Shown here: piece by piece, positions 8,987 through 18,479 of the stretch
Layout of the letters: every line of letters begins with the position of its first letter
Position numbering within the stretch: position 1 is the first letter of the stretch
Notes under the pieces: model-generated
The model's database searches: none
What the model was told of the DNA's origin: nothing
Seen by the model: the letters and a program-made list of their open reading frames with translations, nothing else
Assembly (NCBI GenBank): GCA_902585365.1
Contig: CACIDF010000003.1
Coordinates: 1-64,000, forward strand
DNA from: an uncultured Pelagibacteraceae bacterium
GTDB taxonomy: Bacteria; Pseudomonadota; Alphaproteobacteria; Pelagibacterales; Pelagibacteraceae
Direction of reading: 5' to 3'
Length of the DNA: 64,000 nt
Made by a program: the position numbers and the translations under genes

Positions 8987-9729
8987 TATTTACTATAATC
9001 CAGACTCATAAAGAGCAAATCATCATGATTCCAATTAATCAATTTATAGTCATTTTTAATCAAAAATTTATATACTTCCGAGTTAGTAATTTCATTGATA
9101 TCTTTTTCATAAAATTCTTTTTTATTTGGTATATTAAATTCTAATAGAATAAGTTTAGGTTTATATTTTTTTAAATTAAAACCGTTAAGCACATTCATTT
9201 CATTTCCTTCTACATCAATAGAAACAAAATCAATTTTTGAATTTTTAAATTTACTATTTTCAATAATATTATTTAAAGTATCTGAATTTATTTTTTTTTT
9301 TTCTTTTGCATTTGAGCCAAATTCTTTTGAAATTGTATTTTTTGCTGCTCTATTGTGATAAAAATATAAATCTACCTCCCCTTTATGATTTGTTACAGCG
9401 GTTTGTATATTAACATCGCTTTTTCTAAAAAAATTAAACATATCAATAGAATTATAATCTATGTCGATATTTATACCCTCCCAACCTGATTTGTATAATA
9501 AATAGGAGTGGTTATTTAGAAATGGATGGTGACAACCTACATCTATATATATTCCTTTATTTTTTGAGTTTAATAATTTTGTAATAATCAGATCCACTCC
9601 CCAGTGTGAATAAGCTACCCTTGGTTTAAATTTGGCTTTTAAAAACTGAAAATAAAAATAAAAAAATTTAAAAATGTTAGTTTTTTTCGAGTATAAATAT
9701 TTATTTTTGATTTTTTCTTCAATTTTCAT
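8986..9729 (-). CDS. FkbM family methyltransferase
   Basis: 'IYIDVGCHHPFLNNHSYLLYKSGWEGINIDID' and 'IDFVSIDVEGNEMNVLNGF'. Confidence 0.9.
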   Translation of the reverse strand: MKIEEKIKNKYLYSKKTNIFKFFYFYFQFLKAKFKPRVAYSHWGVDLIITKLLNSKNKGIYIDVGCHHPFLNNHSYLLYKSGWEGINIDIDYNSIDMFNFFRKSDVNIQTAVTNHKGEVDLYFYHNRAAKNTISKEFGSNAKEKKKINSDTLNNIIENSKFKNSKIDFVSIDVEGNEMNVLNGFNLKKYKPKLILLEFNIPNKKEFYEKDINEITNSEVYKFLIKNDYKLINWNHDDLLFMSLDYSK

Positions 9730-9732
9730 TAA

Positions 9733-11022
9733 TTAAAATAGTCTTATTAAAACAGGTTTTTTTAAAATCTTTTTATTCTTCTCTAAACCTCTCAATAATT
9801 TATTTGAATTAATATGTCTGGCCTTGTGTGTTATTATTACGATAGAAGCTGTTTTCAATTTATTATAAGGTATTTGAATCATCCTTTGGATCGAAATTTT
9901 ATTTTGAGCTAATTTTTTAGTAATTTCTGAGAGGACACCAGGCTTATCTTTTACTTCAAAACGAAGGTATAATGAATTTTCATAATTATTCACATCAAAA
10001 GTTGAGATGCTATTTCTATTTTTGCTAGATACACCGAATGGATTTTTAATATTCCCTCTTAAAATAGATAATAAATCAGACATTAATGCAGATGATGTTG
10101 GACCTGGGCCAGCACCCTCCCCTTGTAATATACTTTGGCCAACTGGATTTCCATCTAAAATAATAGCATTCATAACACCATTAACATTACCAATATAGCT
10201 ATTTTTTTTTACAAGACATGGATGTACTCTCTCAAATAATTTATTATTTAAAATTTCAGTTACACCTAATAATTTTATTTTTAAATTTAACTGATTTGCA
10301 ATTTCAAAATCTTTAGGTTCTATATTTTCTATACCTTCCATTAATAATTCATTTTTAGAAATTTTCTTTTTAAATGCTAAAGATGAAAGAATCCTTACCT
10401 TGGCCAATGTATCATAACCATTAATATCTAATTTCGGATTACCTGGTTCAGCATATCCTAAAGTTTGTGCTTTTTTTAAAACATTTTTAAAATTATCTTT
10501 AGTTCTGTCCATTTCTGATAGAATATAATTACATGTACCATTTAGAATTCCATAAACTTTAGTTATTCTATTTGTAGACAAACCTTCTTTTATTGTACGT
10601 AATATAGGAATACCACCCCCAACAGACGCTTCAAATTCAAGATTTACTTTATATCTCTCCGCTATATTACTTAAATAATCTCCATGTTTAGAAATTAAAG
10701 CTTTATTGGGGGTTATCACATGTATGTAATTTTTTAGAGATTTTTCTACAACTTTTTTTGAAATTCCATCAGACAAACCTATACATTCGAACAAAATATC
10801 AATTTTATTTTTATCAATAATTTTAAGAGGATTTTTATAGAAAATTTTTTTGTTAATTTTAAATTTTCTTTTTTTATTTTTATTTTTTGCTGAGATAGCT
10901 GCTATATTAATTTTCTTTCCAGTGAGTAATTCTATCTCTTTTTTTTTAGTTTTAATTTCATTGAAAAGATGATTACCAATTTGACCTAATCCTACAATAG
11001 CAATATTTATTTTATTTTTCAT
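9733..11022 (-). CDS. hom: Homoserine dehydrogenase
   Basis: 'IAIVGLGQIGNHLFNEI', 'ASVGGGIPILRTIKEGL', 'GILNGTCNYILSEM', C-terminal ACT domain. Confidence 0.95.
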   Translation of the reverse strand: MKNKINIAIVGLGQIGNHLFNEIKTKKKEIELLTGKKINIAAISAKNKNKKRKFKINKKIFYKNPLKIIDKNKIDILFECIGLSDGISKKVVEKSLKNYIHVITPNKALISKHGDYLSNIAERYKVNLEFEASVGGGIPILRTIKEGLSTNRITKVYGILNGTCNYILSEMDRTKDNFKNVLKKAQTLGYAEPGNPKLDINGYDTLAKVRILSSLAFKKKISKNELLMEGIENIEPKDFEIANQLNLKIKLLGVTEILNNKLFERVHPCLVKKNSYIGNVNGVMNAIILDGNPVGQSILQGEGAGPGPTSSALMSDLLSILRGNIKNPFGVSSKNRNSISTFDVNNYENSLYLRFEVKDKPGVLSEITKKLAQNKISIQRMIQIPYNKLKTASIVIITHKARHINSNKLLRGLEKNKKILKKPVLIRLF

Positions 11023-11189
11023 TGATTTATATCAGGATAATCTTTATTTAATCCTTTTTCCTCTATCAATTTTTTAAACTCATTAAATGTTAAATTATCA
11101 TTTATATTAATTTTGTATGTTTTCTTTTCATTAATATTTTTATTACAAGATAACAAAATAACAAAAAAAATAAGAAATATTACACGCAT
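11019..11189 (-). CDS. Small putative lipoprotein (56 aa), not in the supplied ORF track
   Basis: Manual translation: MRVIFLIFFVILLSCNKNINEKKTYKINIDNDLT-type product (full: MRVIFLIFFVILLSCNKNINEKKTYKININDNLTFNEFKKLIEEKGLNKDYPDINQ*). Lipobox LLSC; ATGA overlap with hom; start abuts the argC stop. Confidence 0.75.
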   Translation of the reverse strand: MRVIFLIFFVILLSCNKNINEKKTYKININDNLTFNEFKKLIEEKGLNKDYPDINQ

Positions 11190-12208
11190 TAATTTAACCC
11201 CTCATCAATATTAAAGCCGAATTTAATATTCAAATTTTGTATTGCTTGACCGGCTCCACCTTTTATCAAATTATCTATAGCTGACAATATTACCAACTTA
11301 TTTTTATCATTTGTTTCACACACTGAAATATCACAATAATTTGTATTTATTACATTTCTAGTACCAATAAGCATATTTTTTTTACATATTCGAATAAATT
11401 TATTTTTTTTATAAAATCTTTTTAAAAAATTTAAAATTTTTTCTGCACTTATATTGTTTTTTTTCTCAACATATATAGTGGATAAAATACCTCTAAACAT
11501 TGGTAAAATGTGGGGAGTAAAATTAAACTTTATTTTTTTTGATATAAGAGAAAGTTCTTGATATATTTCAGCGTTATGGCGATGGTTAGGTATACCATAG
11601 GCAGTTAATGAATTAAATAAATTCATTTTTTTTTCTTTTTTTAAAATTGTTCTTCCAGCACCTGAATATCCTGATTTTGAATCAATTATAACTTTATTAA
11701 TTTTTAGATATTTTTTTTTAAATAGTGGAAATAGAGGTGTTATAATTGATGTCGGATAACAACCAGGACAGGCTATAATTTTTTTATTTTTTATTTCTTG
11801 TTCGTATAATTCAGATAATCCATACACACTATCAATTAATAACTTTTTAGATTTATGTTTAATTTTATAAAATTTTTTGTAAATATTTACGTCTTTTATT
11901 CTAAAATCAGCAGATAAATCTATTAGTATATTTTTTTTACTTAAATTATTACCAATAAGTTGACTTTGTCCGTTTGGTAAAGCAGTAAAAATTACATCAA
12001 CCTCTTTAAAGTATCTATAATTAATTTTAACAATTTTTGGTAAATTATATTTCTTTAATGTTTTGTCATATACATATATATTTTTTCCAATTGATGAATT
12101 TCCACAAAGATACTTAATCTTTATATATTTATGTTTACATAAAAGTTTTACAAGCTGAACTCCTATGTAACCTGTAGACCCTGCAACTAAAACACTAAGT
12201 TGATTCAT
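11189..12208 (-). CDS. argC: N-acetyl-gamma-glutamyl-phosphate reductase
   Basis: 'VLVAGSTGYIGVQLVKLL', 'ACPGCYPTSIITPLFPLF', 'SGYSGAGR'. Confidence 0.95.
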   Translation of the reverse strand: MNQLSVLVAGSTGYIGVQLVKLLCKHKYIKIKYLCGNSSIGKNIYVYDKTLKKYNLPKIVKINYRYFKEVDVIFTALPNGQSQLIGNNLSKKNILIDLSADFRIKDVNIYKKFYKIKHKSKKLLIDSVYGLSELYEQEIKNKKIIACPGCYPTSIITPLFPLFKKKYLKINKVIIDSKSGYSGAGRTILKKEKKMNLFNSLTAYGIPNHRHNAEIYQELSLISKKIKFNFTPHILPMFRGILSTIYVEKKNNISAEKILNFLKRFYKKNKFIRICKKNMLIGTRNVINTNYCDISVCETNDKNKLVILSAIDNLIKGGAGQAIQNLNIKFGFNIDEGLN

Positions 12209-12243
12209 ATTAATAATAATAACAGTTGATATTTAAAAAGATA

Positions 12244-12666
12244 TTATCTTTTAGAAAACTGGAAACTTCTTCTAGCTTTTCTATGACCGTATTTTTTACG
12301 TTCAACTGCCCTAGAGTCTCTCGTGGTAAGTTTTTCTTTTTTAAGTGCTGGTTTTAGAGCTGAATCAAACTGCAACAAGGCTTTAGATATTCCATGTATC
12401 ATAGCTCCCACTTGCCCACTATGACCACCGCCTTTTACTGAACATTTTACATCATATGATGTAGTTTGATTTATTATTTCAAAAGGCTTTGTTAATTCAC
12501 TTTTGTGATTTACTCTTTTAAAGTATTCTCCATAATCTTTTCCATTAACAATTATTTTACCGGATCCTTTTTTTAACCAAACTTTTGCAATAGATTTTTT
12601 TCTTCTTCCTGTTGCATATTTACTATCTTTAAAATTTAGATTTTCAACTTTAGATACTTGTTCCAT
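12244..12666 (-). CDS. rpsI: 30S ribosomal protein S9
   Basis: 'YATGRRKKSIAKVWLKKGSGKIIVNG' and C-terminal 'RDSRAVERKKYGHRKARRSFQFSKR'. Confidence 0.98.
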   Translation of the reverse strand: MEQVSKVENLNFKDSKYATGRRKKSIAKVWLKKGSGKIIVNGKDYGEYFKRVNHKSELTKPFEIINQTTSYDVKCSVKGGGHSGQVGAMIHGISKALLQFDSALKPALKKEKLTTRDSRAVERKKYGHRKARRSFQFSKR

Positions 12667-12667
12667 T

Positions 12668-13126
12668 TTAATTTCTAATAATATTTTTGTTATTAAGATT
12701 TTTTATTTCTATAATTTCAGGATTTTGAGCTGAATGAGGGTGACTTTCCCCAATATAAATCTTTAATTTTGATAATTGTTTTTTAGCCAAAGGTCCTCCA
12801 GGGAGCATTCTTTTTACTGCTAATTTTAAAATCTCTTCTGGTTTTTTTTCACTAATTCTTTCTGGTGTTGTTTCTTTAATTCCACCAGGGTAACCAGTGT
12901 GCCTATAGTATTTTTTATTTTCAAATTTGTTTCCAGTAAATTTTATATGTTCAATATTTTTGACAATAACAAAATCCCCATGATCCATGTGTGGAGTAAA
13001 TTTTGCGGTATTTTTACCTCTTAAAATTTTAGTAATAATTGTGGCCAATCTCCCAACAACCGCGTTTTTGGCGTCAATTTCATACCACTTAGAATTGATT
13101 TCATCTTTTTTAACAAACTTTGTCAT
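12668..13126 (-). CDS. rplM: 50S ribosomal protein L13
   Basis: 'WYEIDAKNAVVGRLATIITKILRGK', 'YYRHTGYPGGIKE', 'MLPGGPLAKKQLSKLKIY'. Confidence 0.98.
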   Translation of the reverse strand: MTKFVKKDEINSKWYEIDAKNAVVGRLATIITKILRGKNTAKFTPHMDHGDFVIVKNIEHIKFTGNKFENKKYYRHTGYPGGIKETTPERISEKKPEEILKLAVKRMLPGGPLAKKQLSKLKIYIGESHPHSAQNPEIIEIKNLNNKNIIRN

Positions 13127-13203
13127 ATTGAGGCGGATTAATACTTAATAATATTACATTGTCAATTTATTATATTTAGCTTGTTTTATCTATTCTTATT
13201 ATG

Positions 13204-13280
13204 ATACCCTTAAAAGGTTTTAAATGGGTGTTTAAACTTTATTGTGAACCAAGCATAAGCAAAAACACAAAAAAAGGAGT
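13204..13280 (+). promoter_or_regulatory. Candidate SAM-II/SAM-V-like riboswitch pseudoknot in the metY leader
   Basis: Interleaved stems ATACCC(13204-13209)/GGGTGT(13226-13231) and GGTTT(13216-13220)/GAACC(13246-13250) form an H-type pseudoknot; 'TTTTAAATGGG' element; Shine-Dalgarno-like AAGGAG just before the metY ATG. Confidence 0.5.
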
Positions 13281-13285
13281 AAAAT

Positions 13286-14611
13286 ATGAGTAAATCAAAA
13301 AATCCAGAAACAATAGCATTGCACGGAGGTGAATATAGAAGTGACCCGGCAACTACTGCTGTTGCTGTTCCAATTTATAGAACAACTTCTTATCAATTTA
13401 ATAATACTGGCCATGCTGCAAATCTTTTTGCATTAAAAGAATTTGGAAACATTTATACGAGAATTATGAATCCAACAAATGATGTGCTAGAAAAAAGAGT
13501 AGCAGCAATAGAAAACGGTTTAGCATGTGTAACAGTCGGATCTGGACAGGCCGCATCAACATTTGCAATTGTTAATGTTTGTCAAGCAGGTGACAATTTT
13601 GTTAGTTCTACAGACTTATACGGTGGAACTGTAAATCTCTTTACACATACTTTAAAAAAATTAGGGATAGAAGTAAGATATGCTGACCCTTCAGATCCTA
13701 AAAATTTTGAAAAAGCAATAGATGACAGAACAAGATGTTTTTATGCAGAAACATTACCTAATCCTGCTTTGAGAGTTTTTCCAATTAAAGAGGTATCTGA
13801 TATTGGAAGAAAACATAATATACCATTAATAATGGATAATACTGCAGCACCTATTATATGCAAACCTTTGGATCATGGAGCTGCTGTAGTAGTTCACTCT
13901 TTAACAAAATTTATTGGCGGACATGGTACTGTTATTGGTGGTTGTTTGGTTGATGGTGGTAATTTTGACTGGACAGCAGATCCAAAAAGACAACCTTTGT
14001 TTAATGAACCAGATATGAGTTATGGAGGAGCTAAATGGGGAGAAGTAGTTCCACAGTTAACTGGAGCGAATGTTTCTTTTGCAGTTAGAGCTAGAGTTTG
14101 TTTATTACGTGATCTAGGAGCTCCTTTAGCACCAGATAATGCCTGGGGGATTATACAGGGGTTAGAGACAGCGCCATTAAGAATGAAACAACACTGTTCT
14201 AACGCAGAAAAAGCTGTTGATTTTTTAACAAAACACAAGAATGTTGAGAGAGTTATATACCCTACCCTCCATAAAGGATCTGTAGGTGATAGAACTAAGA
14301 AATATTTTTCTGGTGGTAACGGCGCCTTAATTGGTATTGAAGTAAAAGGCGGAGTTGAGGCAGGTAAAAAATTCATAGAAGCTCTTAAAATGTTTTACCA
14401 TGTTGCCAACATAGGTGATGCTAGAAGCCTAGCAATTCATCCAGCTACTACTACACACAGCCAGTTAACTGAAGAAGAGTTATTAGCTGCAGGTGTAACA
14501 CCTGGGTATGTTAGATTATCTATAGGTATTGAGCATCCGGATGATATAATTGCTGACTTAAAACAAGCACTAGATGCATCTGGCAAGCCAAGCCTTAAAG
14601 CTGTTAGTTAA
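13286..14611 (+). CDS. metY: O-acetylhomoserine sulfhydrylase / aminocarboxypropyltransferase
   Basis: Cys/Met-metabolism PLP enzyme: 'SSTDLYGGTVNLFTHTLKKLG', 'HSLTKFIGGHGTVIGGCLVDGG', 'GDARSLAIHPATTTHSQL'. Confidence 0.95.
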   Translation: MSKSKNPETIALHGGEYRSDPATTAVAVPIYRTTSYQFNNTGHAANLFALKEFGNIYTRIMNPTNDVLEKRVAAIENGLACVTVGSGQAASTFAIVNVCQAGDNFVSSTDLYGGTVNLFTHTLKKLGIEVRYADPSDPKNFEKAIDDRTRCFYAETLPNPALRVFPIKEVSDIGRKHNIPLIMDNTAAPIICKPLDHGAAVVVHSLTKFIGGHGTVIGGCLVDGGNFDWTADPKRQPLFNEPDMSYGGAKWGEVVPQLTGANVSFAVRARVCLLRDLGAPLAPDNAWGIIQGLETAPLRMKQHCSNAEKAVDFLTKHKNVERVIYPTLHKGSVGDRTKKYFSGGNGALIGIEVKGGVEAGKKFIEALKMFYHVANIGDARSLAIHPATTTHSQLTEEELLAAGVTPGYVRLSIGIEHPDDIIADLKQALDASGKPSLKAVS

Positions 14612-15623
14612 TCTTTTTGTTAAGAAATAAAAAATAGATACTAAAGCTTACTAATATTATAGAGCTTATTTGGTGCATGGATGCTAATAACATTTGTGCA
14701 CCATTCAAGATAGTTAGAATTCCTAAAAAAATTTGTAAAAATAAAATTACTCCTATAATTTTAATGATGTTATAAAACCTGGTCATTTTTCCTTTTATCA
14801 CTAAAATTGAAATTAAAAGAAACACTAACATTATAAGATATGCTAAATTTCTATGAATAAATTGAACTAATGAAGGATCACTCAATGCATCAATTGTAAT
14901 TATATGATTAAAACTATTGTCATCAGGGAAGTAATTATTACCCATTAAAGGCCAAGTGTTGTAAATTTTACCCGCATCCATTCCGGATACAAACGCTCCA
15001 AATACAATCTGCAAATATATCAAAAATAAAAATATTGATGGAAGACTATATTTTATGAAATGATCTGAATTTTTATATATGCTTTTGTATTTTAATATTT
15101 GCCATAAAATAAGTGATAAAATGATAAAGGCAATAGTTAAATGTAAAGATAACCTAAAATGACTTACATCTACTCTATTAACAAGACCACTTGAAACCAT
15201 ATACCAACCTATAAAACCTTGAAAACAAATTAATATAAAAATGAAAATTAATTCTTTTGTTTTATCAATTCCTTTTTTTATAGAAAAGTAAATTAACGGA
15301 CATAAAAAAGACAAACCTATTAATCTCCCTAAAAATCTATGAGCCCATTCCCACCAAAAAATTATCTTAAATTCATTTAAATTCATATCAAAATTCTGAA
15401 GTTTATACTCAGGTATCTCTTTATAGAGGTTAAAATAAAGTTCCCATTGTGTATTGGTAAAAGGTGGCAGAATACCTTTAAATAATTCCCATTCAGTTAT
15501 AGATAATCCTGAATCTGTCAACCTAGTTAAACCACCAACAATTATAATAATTGATACAAGTACAAACATGGTAATTAACCAATTATATAAATATTTATCT
15601 GTTTTTTTATCGTTTAAGTACAC
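14604..15623 (-). CDS. ctaA: Heme A synthase (COX15/CtaA)
   Basis: 'GGLTRLTDSGLSITEWELFKGILPP', 'EWAHRFLGRLIG', 'FGAFVSGMDAGKIYNTWPLMG', 'QFIHRNLAY'. Confidence 0.95.
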   Translation of the reverse strand: MYLNDKKTDKYLYNWLITMFVLVSIIIIVGGLTRLTDSGLSITEWELFKGILPPFTNTQWELYFNLYKEIPEYKLQNFDMNLNEFKIIFWWEWAHRFLGRLIGLSFLCPLIYFSIKKGIDKTKELIFIFILICFQGFIGWYMVSSGLVNRVDVSHFRLSLHLTIAFIILSLILWQILKYKSIYKNSDHFIKYSLPSIFLFLIYLQIVFGAFVSGMDAGKIYNTWPLMGNNYFPDDNSFNHIITIDALSDPSLVQFIHRNLAYLIMLVFLLISILVIKGKMTRFYNIIKIIGVILFLQIFLGILTILNGAQMLLASMHQISSIILVSFSIYFLFLNKKIN

Positions 15624-15666
15624 GATTAAATAGATATAATATTTAATAATAATTCCAAAAGAATAA

Positions 15667-15963
15667 ATGTCGCCTAGTAATAAAAAAAAACTATTTTTAC
15701 TCCGAAAAGAACTCGATCTTATCGATAATAAAATGCTTAATTTATTAAAAATAAGAGCAAACTATGTAAAAAGAGTTCTTTCTTTAAAAGAATTTAAAAA
15801 AGAAATTATTGACAAAAAGAGAATTAATAAAATTCTCAGAATTATAAAACTTAAATCAATAAAGAAAGGTGTTGATCCAAAAATTAGTAACAGAGTTTGG
15901 AAAAATATGATCTATGCTTTTATTGACTATGAATTCAGAAATTTTAAAAAAAAAAATAAATAA
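15667..15963 (+). CDS. AroQ-type chorismate mutase
   Basis: 'LRKELDLIDNKMLNLLKIRANYVKRVLSLKE'; single helical domain. Confidence 0.82.
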   Translation: MSPSNKKKLFLLRKELDLIDNKMLNLLKIRANYVKRVLSLKEFKKEIIDKKRINKILRIIKLKSIKKGVDPKISNRVWKNMIYAFIDYEFRNFKKKNK

Positions 15964-16155
15964 TTACTTGCTATGTGGAGGTAATTTTTTTTCTATAAAT
16001 ATCTCATGTTTTCTTGAAACAGGATTATACTTTCTAGCTTTTAATTTAACTTTTGCTTTTTCACCACCTGATGGTTTTTTAACATAATAATAAAATGCAC
16101 TATCTGGTTTGGCTTCTGGTACAAGCCTTACTTTAACATGTGTTTTTTTTGCCAT
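15964..16155 (-). CDS. rpmG: 50S ribosomal protein L33
   Basis: 63 aa, L33-like: MAKKTHVKVRLVPEAKPDSAFYYYVKKP...KARKYNPVSRKHEIFIEKKLPPHSK. Confidence 0.92.
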   Translation of the reverse strand: MAKKTHVKVRLVPEAKPDSAFYYYVKKPSGGEKAKVKLKARKYNPVSRKHEIFIEKKLPPHSK

Positions 16156-16520
16156 TAATCTTTTTTTAAGTTTTTTATTAAATTATTAATTTTATCTAAT
16201 CTATATTTAATATTTAATGAACTTATAATTTTTTTATTATTTTCGTCAATCTTTAAATTACTATTATTTAAAATCTTTTTAACTCCAGCAATAGTCATAC
16301 CTTGTTTTTTTAATAAGTATTGAATTTTTAACAAAGTATCTACATTTTTTTGGTCATAATATCTTCTATTGTTAATCTTAATTGGCTTGATCTGCTTAAA
16401 TTGTGTTTCCCAATACCTAATAGTGTGAGATTGGTTATTTAATTTTTTTGGATTTTCTAAATTTAGTAATTTAACAACTTCACTGATAGTTTTATAAGAG
16501 TTTTTTAGTTTATTGGTCAT
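16155..16520 (-). CDS. MerR family transcriptional regulator
   Basis: 'KTISEVVKLLNLENPKKLNNQSHTIRYWETQFKQIKPIKINNRRYYDQKNVDTLLKIQYLL'. Confidence 0.92.
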   Translation of the reverse strand: MTNKLKNSYKTISEVVKLLNLENPKKLNNQSHTIRYWETQFKQIKPIKINNRRYYDQKNVDTLLKIQYLLKKQGMTIAGVKKILNNSNLKIDENNKKIISSLNIKYRLDKINNLIKNLKKD

Positions 16521-16809
16521 TGTTAATATTTACAAATTTTTTAAATTCTTTAGATGGTTTAAATAAAACTACATTTCTTGCAGAAATTATTTTTGTTTCT
16601 TTTGTTTTGGGATTTCTACCAGATCTTTGTTTTTTATGTCTTACCTCAAAAGTACCAAAATTAGATATCTTTACTTTTTTATTTTTTTTTAGATTTTCAA
16701 ATATTATATTAAGTATATCTTCTAATATTATATCTAATATCCTTTTAGATAAACCAAGCTTCATATATATTGAATTAACAATTTCTTTCTTGGTAAGATT
16801 AGTTCTCAT
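16510..16809 (-). CDS. ihfA: Integration host factor subunit alpha
   Basis: 'VKISNFGTFEVRHKKQRSGRNPKTKETKIISARNVVLFKPSKEFK' bacterial DNA-binding HU/IHF signature. Confidence 0.93.
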   Translation of the reverse strand: MRTNLTKKEIVNSIYMKLGLSKRILDIILEDILNIIFENLKKNKKVKISNFGTFEVRHKKQRSGRNPKTKETKIISARNVVLFKPSKEFKKFVNINNDQ

Positions 16810-17819
16810 TTAGAAATATTATCTCTAATTTTCTTAATTAAATTATTTTTAACTACTTTGATACACACATTTAAAGAATGAGAAAATCCTATATGATCTG
16901 TTGAACCGTGGCTTTTAACTACTGGTGAATTCAGTCCAATTAATATAGCGCCATTATAAAGTCTTGGATCTAATTTTTTTTTCACTTTGTTTAGATTTTT
17001 AATATTAATTAAGCTTGATAATTTACCTAAAATATTTGATGTCATTGACTCTTTGAATTCTTTAACAATAAAGTTAGCTGTGCCTTCTGCTGTTTTTAAG
17101 GCTATATTACCAGTAAAACCATCTGTAACTATTACGTTAGCTTCTCCATCCATTATATTATTTCCTTCTATGTAACCATTAAATCTGAAATTTTTGTTTT
17201 TTATGTTCTGTAGTTCTTGGTAAGCTTTTTTAATAATATGATTACCTTTTAATTCTTCAGATCCAACATTTAAAAGTGCAACAACTGCATCATCATTTGG
17301 ATATAAAGACTTAAATAGAGAGGAGCCCATAATAGAAAAATCTACTAAATTTTTATCATTGCATTCAATATTTGCCCCTAGATCCAAAACAACATTAAAA
17401 TTTCTTTTATTTGGCCAAAGTGCTGATAAAGCTGGTTTCTCTATATTTTCTATCATTTTCAAATTTAATTTAGAAATTACAAAAAGTGCACCTGTATTTC
17501 CTGCTGAAATAGCAACGTGAGACTCATTTTTTTTAACACTGTCTATGGTCATCCACATGCTAGTATCTTTACCTTTTTTAGCAGCAGATAAAGGAGAGTC
17601 TGTATCTAAAATTTTATTTTTAGTATCAAAGATATTAAAAATTTCTTTATTAAAATTTTTTGGAAAAAGTAATTCAATTTTATCTTTATCCCCAAAAATA
17701 TTATAAACAACATCTTTGTTTTCTTTTGAATTTACCAATATCCCATCAATTATTTTTTTTGGAGAATTATCACCACCCATTGCATCTACTGCAATTTTTA
17801 TATTTGAAGCCATAAGCAA
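16806..17819 (-). CDS. plsX: Phosphate acyltransferase PlsX
   Basis: 'KIAVDAMGGDNSPKKIIDG', 'SAGNTGALFVISK', 'DGFTGNIALKTAEGTA'. Confidence 0.96.
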   Translation of the reverse strand: MLMASNIKIAVDAMGGDNSPKKIIDGILVNSKENKDVVYNIFGDKDKIELLFPKNFNKEIFNIFDTKNKILDTDSPLSAAKKGKDTSMWMTIDSVKKNESHVAISAGNTGALFVISKLNLKMIENIEKPALSALWPNKRNFNVVLDLGANIECNDKNLVDFSIMGSSLFKSLYPNDDAVVALLNVGSEELKGNHIIKKAYQELQNIKNKNFRFNGYIEGNNIMDGEANVIVTDGFTGNIALKTAEGTANFIVKEFKESMTSNILGKLSSLINIKNLNKVKKKLDPRLYNGAILIGLNSPVVKSHGSTDHIGFSHSLNVCIKVVKNNLIKKIRDNISK

Positions 17820-17822
17820 AAA

Positions 17823-18002
17823 TTATTCCTTAGGATCTAAAACTTGTCTACCTTTATAAGTTCCAGTTTTTAAATCAATATGATGTGAAAGTCTATATTC
17901 ACCAGACTTTTTATCTTCAACAATATTTTTTGTAGAAAACTTAATGTGAGATCTACGCTTACCAGATCTAGACTTTGTTGTTTTACGTTTTGGAACAGCC
18001 AT
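17823..18002 (-). CDS. rpmF: 50S ribosomal protein L32 (not in supplied ORF track)
   Basis: Manual translation: [59 protein letters not shown]. Confidence 0.95.
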   Translation of the reverse strand: MAVPKRKTTKSRSGKRRSHIKFSTKNIVEDKKSGEYRLSHHIDLKTGTYKGRQVLDPKE

Positions 18003-18005
18003 AAT

Positions 18006-18479
18006 TTAAAATTTATGTTCTAATACACTTTTTGTAAATGAATTTAAAGTTATTTTTGACAAATAATTTGAATACTTTTCAAAATATCCAACAAATTTTT
18101 CATCATTGTCTTTAATTTCTAGAAATACTTTAAGAATTTTGATTTTTTGTTCCGAATTATATGTCTCCCAATTATCAATCTTATTGATTATAGAATATAG
18201 TAAATTAACATAAGTTTTCATCTTTTTATTAACAGTTTGATCTCCATAACCTATCTCCCTAATGTCAAGTTCGATTTGCCTAAAAACATAATCGTAAAAA
18301 TTTTGGAGATATTTTTGATCAATCTTAGATTTAAAATGTTTAAAAAAAAACGCTAGATGTAATAGAAATATTAAAAGTCTATCTGAGAATGTGTCATTTT
18401 CAGTAAAATAAAAAAAAAGAGTTTTATTTCTAGAGAGATTAACCAAATTATTATATATATTTATATATTCAGAATTCAT
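18006..18479 (-). CDS. Ubiquinol-cytochrome c chaperone (CBP3-like) family protein
   Basis: 'FRQIELDIREIGYGDQTVNKKMKTYVNLLYSII' family signature; divergent from the lipoprotein gene. Confidence 0.8.
   Translation of the reverse strand: MNSEYINIYNNLVNLSRNKTLFFYFTENDTFSDRLLIFLLHLAFFFKHFKSKIDQKYLQNFYDYVFRQIELDIREIGYGDQTVNKKMKTYVNLLYSIINKIDNWETYNSEQKIKILKVFLEIKDNDEKFVGYFEKYSNYLSKITLNSFTKSVLEHKF

Noticed and set aside
14020-14376. 118-aa - strand ORF
   Set aside because: Antisense shadow of metY.
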